The notes: generated by a model from the letters alone, not told the origin. Shown: positions 34,255-43,368, counted from the stretch's first letter. The stretch: 64,000 nt of DNA from Candidatus Hodarchaeota archaeon (GCA_016840285.1 JAEOSR010000137.1:62001-126000), one strand, 5' to 3'. Translations and numbers: made by a program.

Positions 34255-34713
34255 TTATTCCTCTGAAGTTTGAGTTAATGCATAACGGTCGAATATGGCA
34301 CGAACACGATCAGCAACGGGTCCTGTGCCTTCTACGCCAGTCTCTGAGACTCGAACCCTTTCAAGTACCACTATAAGCCCTGCTTCATCGTAGACCTTGA
34401 CATCTCCCGGCCGACGAAAAATCTGTTCTAACTCATCCTTTAATCCCAGAAGATCGAAGGGAGCCTCTTCTAAATAAATTTCAGATATTTGATCACCATT
34501 TATACAGATTCGATGTAGCTCTGTTGTTTCCTCTTCACGTTTTGCTTTAATTAATACACATGTAAGAGTTTCCGGATTAACGCCCTTTAATTCTCCCACA
34601 TACTTTTTTTGGTTTTTTAAAATGACGGCAACTCTCTTATTAACGAAGGAAATAATCTCCTTTTGATATGATCTTTTAGCAGCACCAATCATGGACAACT
34701 CAAATGCCTCCAA
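34255..34713 (-). CDS. Lsm (Sm-like) protein with C-terminal extension, SmAP3-like
   Basis: RNA-binding Sm fold. The Sm1/Sm2-like segments are seen at KRVAVILKNQKKYVGELKGVN and LTCVLIKAKREEE, then HRICINGDQISEIYL. Beyond residue 85 comes a second alpha/beta domain (DVKVYDEAGLIVVLERVRVS), as in archaeal SmAP3. 152 residues; ATG 34713. It probably forms a ring, as SmAPs do, and acts in RNA metabolism. It sits directly upstream of the Rpb8-like gene. Confidence 0.85.
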   Translation of the reverse strand: MEAFELSMIGAAKRSYQKEIISFVNKRVAVILKNQKKYVGELKGVNPETLTCVLIKAKREEETTELHRICINGDQISEIYLEEAPFDLLGLKDELEQIFRRPGDVKVYDEAGLIVVLERVRVSETGVEGTGPVADRVRAIFDRYALTQTSEE

Positions 34714-34891
34714 TTAATTGGGATTATTACTGAAACCCCAATTTAAGAAAACCTTGGCAATACCAGTATTACTGACGAATATTCAAAAAATATTCTCTTC
34801 TAATTACCTAAGCTTTGAAGATTAGGAATATTACAATCAATTTAGAAGCTACCTATTAGGTTTAAAAAAAGGACTCACAAATCATTGTTGA

Positions 34892-35200
34892 TCATTTTGC
34901 CTCTAATTCTCGTGTTTTCTGATAAAGACCCCAATCAAGATTTGATTTGATAATACGTTCTTTCTTGATCCCCGAATCTAATTTTTTACCAAAAACTATG
35001 ACAATGTCTCCAGTTTCTAAACCTGGTAATTCTTCTCCCTCAATATTAAGTTCTAAATTTTCGTGGTCATCAGTAATTGTTATTTTAGTTTGATTAATAT
35101 TCTTAACCTTGGCAATTAACTGGAACTTTGTATCAACAGCGATATTATGGAGAGACAGGATCGTCGTTTCGTCATAAGGTACTGAAAACTTTCTTCTCAT
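34892..35200 (-). CDS. Small OB-fold protein resembling RPA14 (RPA3)
   Basis: 102-residue OB fold: strands FQLIAKVKNI, KITITDDHENLELNI and TGDIVIVFGKKL, then a C-terminal helix SNLDWGLYQKTRELE. The last element resembles the DLGLYNEA helix of human RPA14, which forms the RPA trimer core. I therefore propose an RPA3-like subunit partnering the RPA32-like protein at 21686. Other short OB proteins could look alike. ATG 35200 with GGAGATG upstream. It lies on the same strand as the Lsm and Rpb8-like genes. Confidence 0.6.
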   Translation of the reverse strand: MRRKFSVPYDETTILSLHNIAVDTKFQLIAKVKNINQTKITITDDHENLELNIEGEELPGLETGDIVIVFGKKLDSGIKKERIIKSNLDWGLYQKTRELEAK

Positions 35201-35502
35201 TTCATCTCCTTCTTACAGTTCTATTAAACTTTATGGCAAACTTAGAAAATCTATTAATAGATCACGTCGATAACTGAATCACAAGCTAATAAGTTAGATG
35301 AGTGTACTTACTATTTTAACAAGAAATTTTCTTCTCTTTCGATATTGTTGTGTCACTAGCAGTTTCATCATGGAATATTTTAAGTAATCCTATAACTCAT
35401 GGAACATTTAATTGTAATTTTCTTCGGTAGACTTGTTTAATCATCCAACTACTTAAAAACACAGCCTAATTTCGCTTAATACACCCCTTCAGCAAAAATC
35501 TG
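35201..35502 (+). other. Intergenic, 302 bases, divergent promoters
   Basis: Between the RPA14-like gene (reverse) and the TFS gene (forward), so it should contain both promoters. No RNA gene or repeat is seen. Confidence 0.45.
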
Positions 35503-35850
35503 ATGATGATTATGCAATTTTGTGATTGTGGTGCTCTTCTAGTTCCTGAAAGACAACCAAACGGGAAAACTCAGATGAGATGCCCCGCTTGTGGAAAAAT
35601 TATTAGTTCAGATTCAAATTCAAAGGCTTTCGAAATAACTCAAAAGATTCGTCATACGGAGATGGAGAAAACTGTTATTATTGAAGAACCTTTTGGATTG
35701 GAAACAATGCCAACTGCAAATGTTAATTGTGAGAAATGTAAGAACAATGAAGCTGTTTACTGGGAGTTGCAAACTCGAAGTGCTGATGAAGCTTCAACAA
35801 CATTTTACCGTTGTAAACGATGTGGACATACTTGGAGAGATTATGGATAA
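35503..35850 (+). CDS. tfs: Transcription factor S (TFIIS-like RNA cleavage factor)
   Basis: Stimulates transcript cleavage by backtracked RNA polymerase. The N-terminal zinc ribbon (CDCGALL, CPACGK) resembles Rpb9, and the C-terminal TFIIS-type ribbon has CEKC and CKRCGHTWRDYG. The acidic catalytic hairpin RSADEASTTFYRC carries the essential Asp-Glu pair, so it is an active TFS rather than an inhibitory paralogue. 115 residues, typical; ATG 35503. Confidence 0.95.
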   Translation: MMIMQFCDCGALLVPERQPNGKTQMRCPACGKIISSDSNSKAFEITQKIRHTEMEKTVIIEEPFGLETMPTANVNCEKCKNNEAVYWELQTRSADEASTTFYRCKRCGHTWRDYG

Positions 35851-35881
35851 ATCTTCAATTACCCTTTATTAAATTACAATC

Positions 35882-36571
35882 TTATGGTTTTTTAACGATT
35901 ATTACAGCGTGTTTTTTCTCAAAAGCATCAATAGACCGAGATTCTAGAATTTTTAATCCAAATTCTTGTTCTAACTCTTCCATTTGGTTAGAAAATATCT
36001 CATCTGGTTTGAGAGCAACATCAATACTCTGTGATTTGACCGCTAAGAGCCCATATCCTCCAGATCTTAAAAATTCCTGAGAGTTACGGCCGAATATAGT
36101 TGCTTGTTCTGGTTGTGCGACATCTTGATAGATCAAATCTACCTCAAAAACAAATGAAGAATACTCCTCTGGTCGTCTTGCATCCGCAAGTATCGGAATT
36201 AGATTATCTCTTTGTTCTGCTAAACGAAAGAATCGTCGCATTACCTTGGGAGAAAATTCAATTCCATAAATTACCCCATTATCCACAATATCAGAGAAGT
36301 GAGAAGCAGTTGTTCCTGTTGATACTCCTAGATATAAAATTTGTTTATCTTGAATCTGGGGGAGTTTTTTCATCCCTGATAAAAAGGCAGCTGCAAATTT
36401 TGACCGATAAGGATCCCATACACGATATTCTTCCCCATCGATAGAAAGTAACTGTTCTCCATACACGGATTTACCTGGGACTTTGTTAGGTGTTACTAAT
36501 CGTGATTTTTCATTAACTTTTGCTTGGAAAAGTCCATCTATAGTCGTCCTTGTAAGTTTCATTCTTCTCAC
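35882..36571 (-). CDS. flpA: Fibrillarin-like rRNA/tRNA 2'-O-methyltransferase
   Basis: SAM-dependent catalytic subunit of the box C/D guide RNP. Sequence landmarks are KFAAAFLSGMKKLP, the SAM loop ILYLGVSTGTTASHFSDIV, VYGIEFSPKVMRR, VDLIYQDVAQPEQA and GGYGLLAVKSQSIDV. 229 residues without the eukaryotic Gly/Arg domain. ATG 36571. It lies 22 bases downstream of nop5 on the same strand, the conserved archaeal pair. Confidence 0.96.
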   Translation of the reverse strand: MRRMKLTRTTIDGLFQAKVNEKSRLVTPNKVPGKSVYGEQLLSIDGEEYRVWDPYRSKFAAAFLSGMKKLPQIQDKQILYLGVSTGTTASHFSDIVDNGVIYGIEFSPKVMRRFFRLAEQRDNLIPILADARRPEEYSSFVFEVDLIYQDVAQPEQATIFGRNSQEFLRSGGYGLLAVKSQSIDVALKPDEIFSNQMEELEQEFGLKILESRSIDAFEKKHAVIIVKKP

Positions 36572-36593
36572 GCTCAGGAGTTACTTATTTTTT

Positions 36594-37847
36594 CTACCTT
36601 TTTTTGCCTTTGAAATCCCTTCTCCCTTTTTTAAAAGTGGGTTTACGTTTTCGCTTCTTTTTAAGACGTTTTTGTGCGAGTTGCTGTTCTGAAGGCTCAG
36701 GAAATGACGATCTAATACCCTCAACCTTTTTTTCTAAATCTTTTAAAAGAGTTGGGCCAATAAATTCTCCACTAAAAAAATCTACTCGGGCAGCTATAGA
36801 TAATTTACCAGCTAGTGCTCTTGCAATCTTCCCTCGTTGGTGCTTTTTAGATGAATGGATGTAAGAAGATTGAAAAATGACTCCATGTTTTGGTGGGTCT
36901 TCTCCTGCTCTTAAATGTCTAAATAATGCTTTTTCCGCCCCTAAAACTTGAACAGTTCCTGATGAGCATTTAGCTAAGCCTTCAAGGCTCCCTGCAAGAG
37001 CTATTAAGCGTGCACCTAGGAGACTTCCTACAAGACATTGAATATTTGGTGCAACTTCTTTCATGCTCTCATCGATGTATTTATTCAAATCATCTTTTGT
37101 TTTTAAAATCTCAACCCCAAACTGTGCTAGCTGCGAGACTGGATTCATATCATATGTCGAGATCTCTGTTCCAAGAGATTGTTTTGCTGCTTGTAAAATG
37201 AGTTCACGCCTCTTATCAGACAAATGAGATAATGTCTCCTCATCAATGTTGGATCGGATCGCTCCACGTGTTTTCGAAATTAATGTAATATATTGAGGAT
37301 TATCTCGAACTAAATCTTGTAATTCTGGAAAATGAATACCATACCATTCAGACAATCGAGCATAAATTAAGTTTAGGATAGAATTCACATCATCAATACT
37401 CTTGATTGCTTGTGCAAGGTAAACATCCCTCGCTTCGACTTTCTCCCTCAAGAGTATTCGTGTTCTTTGCATTGCTCTTTCCCGAATGATACTTGATATC
37501 GAAATAGACGGTTCTATCTTCATATTCTTCCTAATATAATCATTCAATAAACTTCTGAACGGAGTTAATTCCTCGGCTGTTGCGAATCTAGCATTCTCGA
37601 AGCCTGTTCTTCGTAAAAAGTCTACAATTTGGGAATTATCAGAAATAATCTCTTCTCCAGTTTGGTCAAACAATTCTACAAGTTTTTCCCCACCTTTTTC
37701 AATAAAATCTTCCAAATTTTCATCTGTTACTGTGAAACTTTTATCAAACCATATAGAATCAATTATTTTCGGCGTATCATCAACTTCCCCCCCTAAGAGA
37801 ATACCAGTAGGCACTATTAGAACACTTTTCACATTAGGACACCTCAC
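36594..37847 (-). CDS. nop5: Nop5/Nop56-Nop58 core box C/D RNP protein
   Basis: Scaffold that bridges L7Ae-bound guide RNA and fibrillarin. An N-terminal fibrillarin-binding region is followed by a coiled coil and the NOP domain (LYARLSEWYGIHFPELQDLV, NIQCLVGSLLGARLIALAGS, GAEKALFRHL). The C-terminus is a basic tail ending RRDFKGKKR, like the KKx tails of Nop56/58. 417 residues; ATG 37847. Upstream of flpA in the same unit. No L7Ae gene is in the window. Confidence 0.95.
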   Translation of the reverse strand: MRCPNVKSVLIVPTGILLGGEVDDTPKIIDSIWFDKSFTVTDENLEDFIEKGGEKLVELFDQTGEEIISDNSQIVDFLRRTGFENARFATAEELTPFRSLLNDYIRKNMKIEPSISISSIIRERAMQRTRILLREKVEARDVYLAQAIKSIDDVNSILNLIYARLSEWYGIHFPELQDLVRDNPQYITLISKTRGAIRSNIDEETLSHLSDKRRELILQAAKQSLGTEISTYDMNPVSQLAQFGVEILKTKDDLNKYIDESMKEVAPNIQCLVGSLLGARLIALAGSLEGLAKCSSGTVQVLGAEKALFRHLRAGEDPPKHGVIFQSSYIHSSKKHQRGKIARALAGKLSIAARVDFFSGEFIGPTLLKDLEKKVEGIRSSFPEPSEQQLAQKRLKKKRKRKPTFKKGRRDFKGKKR

Positions 37848-38066
37848 TCTAAAAATTAAGCAGGATGGCCAAGATATAAAATTGTTTCTTTTTTTATTAA
37901 CTTATATCTTTCTTATTTTTATTAAGAAAATCTGAAGCTATTAAAATAATAGTCTCAGAAAAAACAAAAAAAGTTATTAGCTCTAAGAAAGCATTTAAAA
38001 AATGGAAGAATAAGAATATAAAAGGTAAAAACTGGCTATATTCCTGATTAGTGAGTGGAAGCACCA

Positions 38067-38249
38067 ATGACACGTCAGAAACCCATCAGTATTAAAATTC
38101 CAGATCAAATATTAATTCTTATAGACAATTTTGTCCGTATCGAACAGTTTGAATCTCGATCTCATTTTTTGAGGATCGCTATTGAAGATTTATTGAAACA
38201 GGAACTTGGTATATGGGAAAAATTAGTCGATCAAATTAGTGAAAAGTGA
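38067..38249 (+). CDS. Ribbon-helix-helix DNA-binding protein
   Basis: 60-residue CopG/NikR-type RHH regulator: strand KPISIKIPDQILILID followed by two helices (SRSHFLRIAIEDLLKQEL). Such dimers bind operator DNA via the N-terminal strand. ATG 38067 (MTRQKPIS) is preferred; the frame extends to GTG 38055. It sits 21 bases before the M50 protease and probably shares its transcript, so it may regulate the cassette. Confidence 0.82.
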   Translation: MTRQKPISIKIPDQILILIDNFVRIEQFESRSHFLRIAIEDLLKQELGIWEKLVDQISEK

Positions 38250-38270
38250 GGAGAGAGGTAGCTATTTAGG

Positions 38271-38867
38271 ATGTTTTCATTCACACAAATTGAAAAGCGT
38301 GATTTATTAATTGGAACATTAATATTTGTGCTAGTTGAACTTTCTCTTGCTATTTACTATATCAATACATTTATGGAATTGTTAATTCTAGGTATTCTTA
38401 CCATTCCTCTTTGGCTTTTTCATGAATTAGCACATAAATTTGTAGCTCAAGGTAATGGTTTAATCTCGGACTTTCGACTCGATCCAAATATGGCCCTTTT
38501 TTCGTTATTTTCTATTATTCTACCAATAAAGATCATTGCCCCAGGAGTCGTACTTTCTTTTGGGGAATATCGACTGGATACAGCAGGACGTATTTCAATT
38601 GCAGGACCACTGACAAACATTCTCATTGGAGGTATCTTTCTAGTTTTTTCATCCTTTATGCCGTTTGATTGGGCTGTGGTTGTTTTTTTACTTGCAAGCT
38701 GGTTCTCTTTCTATTTGGCTTTGTTTAACATGTTACCTTTCAATGGACTCGATGGTGCCAAGGTTCTTCGATGGAATCAGTCAATTTTCATCTTAATGTT
38801 TTCCTTAAGCGCAGGATCATGGTTATTTCATCCATTAGGAATTCTAGGGGTTTTTGGGGGATACTAA
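38271..38867 (+). CDS. Site-2-protease-like M50 intramembrane metalloprotease
   Basis: Multi-pass membrane protein of 198 residues with zinc motif FHELAHKF (HExxH) in an early membrane helix and the distal FNMLPFNGLDGAKV carrying the third ligand Asp, the two halves of the M50 active site. Both are intact. No PDZ domain is present, so it is a minimal form. ATG 38271 follows GAGAGAGG. The next gene starts immediately after its stop, so the AN1 protein is probably a functional partner. Confidence 0.88.
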   Translation: MFSFTQIEKRDLLIGTLIFVLVELSLAIYYINTFMELLILGILTIPLWLFHELAHKFVAQGNGLISDFRLDPNMALFSLFSIILPIKIIAPGVVLSFGEYRLDTAGRISIAGPLTNILIGGIFLVFSSFMPFDWAVVVFLLASWFSFYLALFNMLPFNGLDGAKVLRWNQSIFILMFSLSAGSWLFHPLGILGVFGGY

Positions 38868-39284
38868 TTGTATAAACTTACACAGCAAGAGCAATTAGCA
38901 GTTATAATTGGAATATTTTCAGTCATACTCCTTGCTTTAGAAGCATTATTTTTTTCATCAAATCTAATGGAGAATACACTCTTTTTAGGTGGAACTACAG
39001 TTGGAGTTTCTTTAATAATTATTTTTATCTTTATTATTCAACCGATGAGGAACCAAATCAGAACTTCTCCTTATAATCAGTATTACACTCCAAGATCGCC
39101 ATCTTTTCGTCCAACTATAATCCCTCCTTCTAAAATAGTCAAAAAAACTGTAATGAAAGGTTCATGCGAATATTGTAGGAAAAAGGAACTGATGGGCTTT
39201 ACCTGTAGTTATTGTGATAGCTATTTTTGTGCAGAACACCGCTTACCAGAGAAGCATGATTGTATAGGAATTAGAAGAAGTTAA
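38868..39284 (+). CDS. Membrane-anchored AN1-type zinc finger protein
   Basis: 138 residues: two membrane segments (LAVIIGIFSVILLALEALFF and TTVGVSLIIIFIFIIQ), a Pro/Ser-rich linker, and a C-terminal AN1 zinc finger (CEYCRKKELMGFTCSYC, then FCAEHRLPEKHDC). TTG 38868 begins on the base after the protease stop. In some archaea an AN1 finger is fused to rhomboid proteases; here it is on its own polypeptide next to an M50 protease. Function unknown; AN1 fingers in eukaryotes act in ubiquitin/protein-quality pathways. Confidence 0.82.
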   Translation: MYKLTQQEQLAVIIGIFSVILLALEALFFSSNLMENTLFLGGTTVGVSLIIIFIFIIQPMRNQIRTSPYNQYYTPRSPSFRPTIIPPSKIVKKTVMKGSCEYCRKKELMGFTCSYCDSYFCAEHRLPEKHDCIGIRRS

Positions 39285-39287
39285 TAT

Positions 39288-40745
39288 TCACCTAGCAAGG
39301 GCATGCAACAGTTCGGAGAACACCAAATTCAATAAACTAATAAGAAGAAACAAGTAGAAGACCACTTGTATCAAAAACAATCCTCCCAATTCTATCCCTT
39401 TAAGTAAACCTAAACTAATGATCACAATATAAGCTAATTCAGTCAAAAATACTTTATCTAAAGGAATTTTCTCCCTAATGTTTATGGAGCTTTTTTTCTG
39501 ATTATTGAATAAATTAAACTTAGGAGTCCTTTCAAATTCTCCGCCTTTCCTAATTAGTCCACTTAGTGTACCTATTCCCATTCTAACTATTAATCCAGCG
39601 CCCCAAAAAAGAAATAATGGTATTAATAAAATATCTTTTATCGGTCTTTTTGCTCTAATTACTGAAACCATATAGGCAAAGACACCTAATGTAGCAGCAA
39701 TAGAATAGAAGATACCGAAAATAGTAAATAATTTTCCATCAAATTCAGGAAAAAATAGCAAAATTGATCCTGTTATAGTTATAACTAAGATAAAAAGGGG
39801 TACGAAATATTGTGTTTGATGGATCGTCCCCTGTATGCGTGATTTTCCTCCTGAATTCTTCCAAAATGAAATAAAGTTTTTCCTTATATTCTGAGAGAAC
39901 CCTTTTGACCATCTATTCTGTTGTATGATCCAACAGCGGATCGTGGGAGGAATTTCTTGTGAGTTCGTGACATCCCTTAAATAAATGATCTCATAACCCT
40001 TCACCTGGGCACGATATGCTAAGTCTAAGTCCTCTGCAAGCGTTGTTGAAGACCATCCCCCAGATTCGTCTATTGCTGAACGTCGCCATATTCCACCAGT
40101 CCCATTAAAAGTGATGAAAGCATTTCTTCTTTTACGACCTGGTTTTTCAACAAGAAAATGACCGTCAAGCCCAATTGCCATAGATCGAGTGAATAAAGAA
40201 TAATGAAGATTAGAATGAACCCAGCGGGTCTGAATGGCACCCAATTGAGCATTGTTTTTGAAATGATGTATACTCCGCTCCAAAAAATGGGGATTGAGCT
40301 GGAAATCAGCATCAAAAATCACCACAAACTCGCCAACTCCATGATTCAATCCATTCGCTAGGGCTCCAGCTTTATACCCGTCTCTACTCCTCCTTCGAAT
40401 TACTTCGATATTTATTCCTTGTTTTTTAAGAGATAGAACTTCTGTATCAAGAATCGTTGATGTTTGGTCTGTAGAATCATCAAGAATCTGAATATGAAGT
40501 TTTTCCCGAGGATATAATAGTTTAGTAAGGTTTGAAATAGTACGTTGAATGATTCTAGACTCATTGAAGACAGGCAGCTGAATTGTAACATTAGGTAACT
40601 CAGATTCTTCATAATATTCCTTAATTTGAGGATCCTTCCATTTACGTGACGAAATCGCGAGGAGAAACATATTAATTGGATATGGGAGAAGAAAAATCCC
40701 TGAAATGATGTTAATGCTCAAGATGAAAAGAAATAGATAGTCCAA
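39288..40745 (-). CDS. Membrane glycosyltransferase family 2, cellulose-synthase-like
   Basis: Processive-type GT2 of 485 residues. N-terminal membrane helix, cytosolic GT-A domain with LDDSTD, VIFDADF, the TLAEDLDLAYR acceptor Asp and QQNRW, the QxxRW motif that guides growing chains, then about four more membrane helices. All catalytic elements are intact. Polymer and sugar unknown; an exopolysaccharide or glycolipid product is inferred. ATG 40745. It converges on the AN1 gene three bases away. Confidence 0.9.
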   Translation of the reverse strand: MDYLFLFILSINIISGIFLLPYPINMFLLAISSRKWKDPQIKEYYEESELPNVTIQLPVFNESRIIQRTISNLTKLLYPREKLHIQILDDSTDQTSTILDTEVLSLKKQGINIEVIRRRSRDGYKAGALANGLNHGVGEFVVIFDADFQLNPHFLERSIHHFKNNAQLGAIQTRWVHSNLHYSLFTRSMAIGLDGHFLVEKPGRKRRNAFITFNGTGGIWRRSAIDESGGWSSTTLAEDLDLAYRAQVKGYEIIYLRDVTNSQEIPPTIRCWIIQQNRWSKGFSQNIRKNFISFWKNSGGKSRIQGTIHQTQYFVPLFILVITITGSILLFFPEFDGKLFTIFGIFYSIAATLGVFAYMVSVIRAKRPIKDILLIPLFLFWGAGLIVRMGIGTLSGLIRKGGEFERTPKFNLFNNQKKSSINIREKIPLDKVFLTELAYIVIISLGLLKGIELGGLFLIQVVFYLFLLISLLNLVFSELLHALAR

Positions 40746-40882
40746 ATCACTTCAATCCTTCAGTGCTTCGTAGTGTATTATGGACTTTGAATATTTATTG
40801 GTGGTAAAATTTTTCAGAAGGAAATGATTATAGTCTAATCACTCTCTATAATCCTTCTTTATATTCTCTCTGGTGATTAAAG

Positions 40883-42406
40883 GTGAATTCAGAGAAGATC
40901 TCTACTCTTGAAATGAGTATTACTGATGTAAACTCAGAATATCTTGGAGTAAACCGCTTTATTCTGATGGAAAATGCTGGAAGAGGACTAGCCGAGCTGG
41001 TCTGGGAGGTTTTTAATTCTGTGAATAAACCATTGAACATTGTAATATTTGCAGGGAAAGGTGGAAATGGGGGTGATGGAATGGTGGCGGCTCGGCATCT
41101 CTCGCGTAATCTGTCTATCCGCCTATATTTGATGGGATCGCAAAAAGATATTACAAAGAGGTCAACTCTTCAAAATTGGAAAATATTACAAAATATGCCA
41201 GAATCTGTTATACTTTCTGAACTGAGACAAACTGAGGATGTAAGATCTCTGGATATAGATTCAAACTCTATAATTGTAGATTGTATACTTGGAACAGGAA
41301 TCAAAGGAATTTTACGGGAACCACTAGCTACCTTAGTTCAATCGATCATGAGATGGCAGGAAAAAGGAGCTATCGTAATCAGTGCTGATACACCTACAGG
41401 GATTGATCCAAATACGGGAGAAAGGGCAAATGTATTTTTGACTCCGCAGTTTTCTGGGATATTTCATAAACAAAAACAGGGACTATCTTCTAATAATGCT
41501 GGTAAGATAAGAGTCATACCCATTGGGGTACCACCTGAAGCTGAAAAGATCATTGGACCAGGTGACCTATTAGCTCTAAAACCCCGTTCTTCTTGGTCGA
41601 AAAAAGGAGATAATGGAAAAATATTGGTAATTGGGGGAAATGAAACATATTCTGGAGCTCCTGCACTCACTGGAATGGGAGCTGTTCAATCAGGAGTAGA
41701 TTTGGTTTCAATACTAGCCCCACAAAAGATCAGTACTGTAATTCGATCATATTCACCCGAGTTTATTGTGTACGACTATCCAGCTCCACACTTAACGGAA
41801 GAATCACTCCCAAAAGAGTTAATTGAACAAAATAATGTTACTGTTATAGGGCCTGGACTAGGTCAACATCCTGATACACGAAAAGCGGTCTCAAAGGTCT
41901 TAAAGTTAGTCAAACAATCCAACAATTCAATTGTTATTGATGCAGACGCCCTTAAGCTTCTAGATATGAAAGAGGTTTCTTCTAAAACGATCTTAACACC
42001 ACACGCAGGAGAATTTGCCGTCCTTACAGATATTTCTATCCCTGCTAGTACCCAGGAATTTTTCAAACGGTGTCAACTGGTTCAAGAGGTTTCAGTACAG
42101 TTCCCAAACGTTTGGGTAATAAAAGGACATTGGGATATTATTACTGATAACACAGGAAAAGTAAAAATTAACAAAACTGGCACATCTCGGATGACCCGAG
42201 GGGGAACGGGCGATATACTAGCTGGATTAATCGCTGGATTTCTTACTCAAACCGAAATACCATTCTATGCTGCTTGTATTGGGGCATACATCAATGGAAG
42301 ATCGGGAGAACTTGTAAAAAAGGATTTTAATCTTTCAAATCTTCTACGACACGTTCCTGCAGCTATACAAGAGGGATTTGACTTCATTCAAAAAGATACA
42401 ATCTAA
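40883..42406 (+). CDS. nnr: Bifunctional NAD(P)H-hydrate repair enzyme
   Basis: Repairs hydrated NAD(P)H. The N-terminal epimerase domain (YjeF_N, residues 1-210) has MENAGRGLAELV and FAGKGGNGGDGMVAARHL. The C-terminal ADP-dependent dehydratase (residues 225-500) has KILVIGGNETYSGAPALTG, VTVIGPGLGQHPDT and the ATP-site SRMTRGGTGDILAGLIAG. 507 residues, full length. The open frame starts at 40883 with GTG. The last four bases overlap the convergent tbp gene. Confidence 0.95.
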   Translation: MNSEKISTLEMSITDVNSEYLGVNRFILMENAGRGLAELVWEVFNSVNKPLNIVIFAGKGGNGGDGMVAARHLSRNLSIRLYLMGSQKDITKRSTLQNWKILQNMPESVILSELRQTEDVRSLDIDSNSIIVDCILGTGIKGILREPLATLVQSIMRWQEKGAIVISADTPTGIDPNTGERANVFLTPQFSGIFHKQKQGLSSNNAGKIRVIPIGVPPEAEKIIGPGDLLALKPRSSWSKKGDNGKILVIGGNETYSGAPALTGMGAVQSGVDLVSILAPQKISTVIRSYSPEFIVYDYPAPHLTEESLPKELIEQNNVTVIGPGLGQHPDTRKAVSKVLKLVKQSNNSIVIDADALKLLDMKEVSSKTILTPHAGEFAVLTDISIPASTQEFFKRCQLVQEVSVQFPNVWVIKGHWDIITDNTGKVKINKTGTSRMTRGGTGDILAGLIAGFLTQTEIPFYAACIGAYINGRSGELVKKDFNLSNLLRHVPAAIQEGFDFIQKDTI

Positions 42407-43008
42407 AATTGAACTCCGCTAACTTCAAATGCGTCTATCTCTTCAAGAATCCCAAAAATTTTGTGGATTGATTGATAAACATACTCTTCTTTTTTAGCGC
42501 CTGTGCATACAAGCTTTCCTGACTGAAAGAGGAGAAGAACGACTTTTGGATCTTGCATTCGGTAGATTAGTCCTGGAAATTGTTCTGGTTCATACATCGA
42601 ATGTTCTAACAGTAGTGCAGCGAGTTCTAAATTGATTCTTTTTCCTAAGGTTCCTGACGCTACAATGTTCTGAACTGTAATTGTAGCTTCATGTTTGACA
42701 TTATGACCAGCTTGCCTGAGTAATTCTGAAATTACTTCAACCGCTTCCTCAATCATAGGGACTGATTTTGCTCCTGTGACAACCAACTTACCCGAGGAAA
42801 AAACTAGAATCGAGACCTTGGGTTTCTTAATCTTAACCACAACTCCTGGGAATTGTTCTGGGATATATGAAACCTGCACATCACCTGGAAGACGGCTTGC
42901 CGCTTTTTCTAATTTTATTTTACATCTTAAATCAACTGAAGCTACAACATTTTGAACCTCAGCAAATAAGTCATCTCTTTCTGGATTGTCAGACATAAAC
43001 CTCACCAA
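42403..43008 (-). CDS. tbp: TATA-box-binding protein
   Basis: General transcription factor that bends promoter DNA at TATA boxes. Two pseudo-symmetric repeats are clear: VQNVVASVDLRCKIKLE with EQFPGVVVKIKKPKVSILVF, and VQNIVASGTLGKRINLE with EQFPGLIYRMQDPKVVLLLF. Around 200 residues. Possible starts cluster at TTG 43008, GTG 43005 and ATG 42996 (MSDNPERDD), the last following GGTGAGG. It is divergent from tfb across a TATA-rich 360-base spacer. A single tbp is visible here. Confidence 0.97.
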   Translation of the reverse strand: MVRFMSDNPERDDLFAEVQNVVASVDLRCKIKLEKAASRLPGDVQVSYIPEQFPGVVVKIKKPKVSILVFSSGKLVVTGAKSVPMIEEAVEVISELLRQAGHNVKHEATITVQNIVASGTLGKRINLELAALLLEHSMYEPEQFPGLIYRMQDPKVVLLLFQSGKLVCTGAKKEEYVYQSIHKIFGILEEIDAFEVSGVQF

Positions 43009-43368
43009 AATAAACTGATCTAGAACCCACCAATTCTCCAGGATAAAAGGAACGGAGATTAATTATACAAAGAATATTACTTTCCCCTTACCTTATAAAA
43101 GTACTTTATAAGCTTTATAAAGCCTTTCAACAAAAAGTCTCAGATAATGGTTTAAGAATCAAAATAATCTTATTTTACCAATGAAAATCGATTTTAAGCC
43201 TTTTTATAAGTCAAAACATGATAAGATTTGATTTCTTTGTTATTAAATTCCAAAAACAATAGTACTCTGCTGGAAATTCTCGAACGAAATGGAATACTGA
43301 TACCCTTTTAAGGTGACGAAGAACTCATATTCACAGTCTCCTCCCATACCTATTTAAAAGCTTTTACA
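43009..43368 (+). promoter_or_regulatory. tbp-tfb intergenic region with multiple TATA-like boxes
   Basis: The 360-base spacer between divergent tbp and tfb has TATA-like blocks at about 43092 (TTATAAAAG), 43104-43122 (inverted repeat CTTTATAA-GCT-TTATAAAG), 43198 (CTTTTTATAAG) and 43351 (TATTTAAAAG). The last is 25-30 bases before the region of the tfb start. The inverted repeat reads as TATA on both strands, so it may drive tbp and also be a TBP autoregulatory site; that is inference. Confidence 0.6.
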
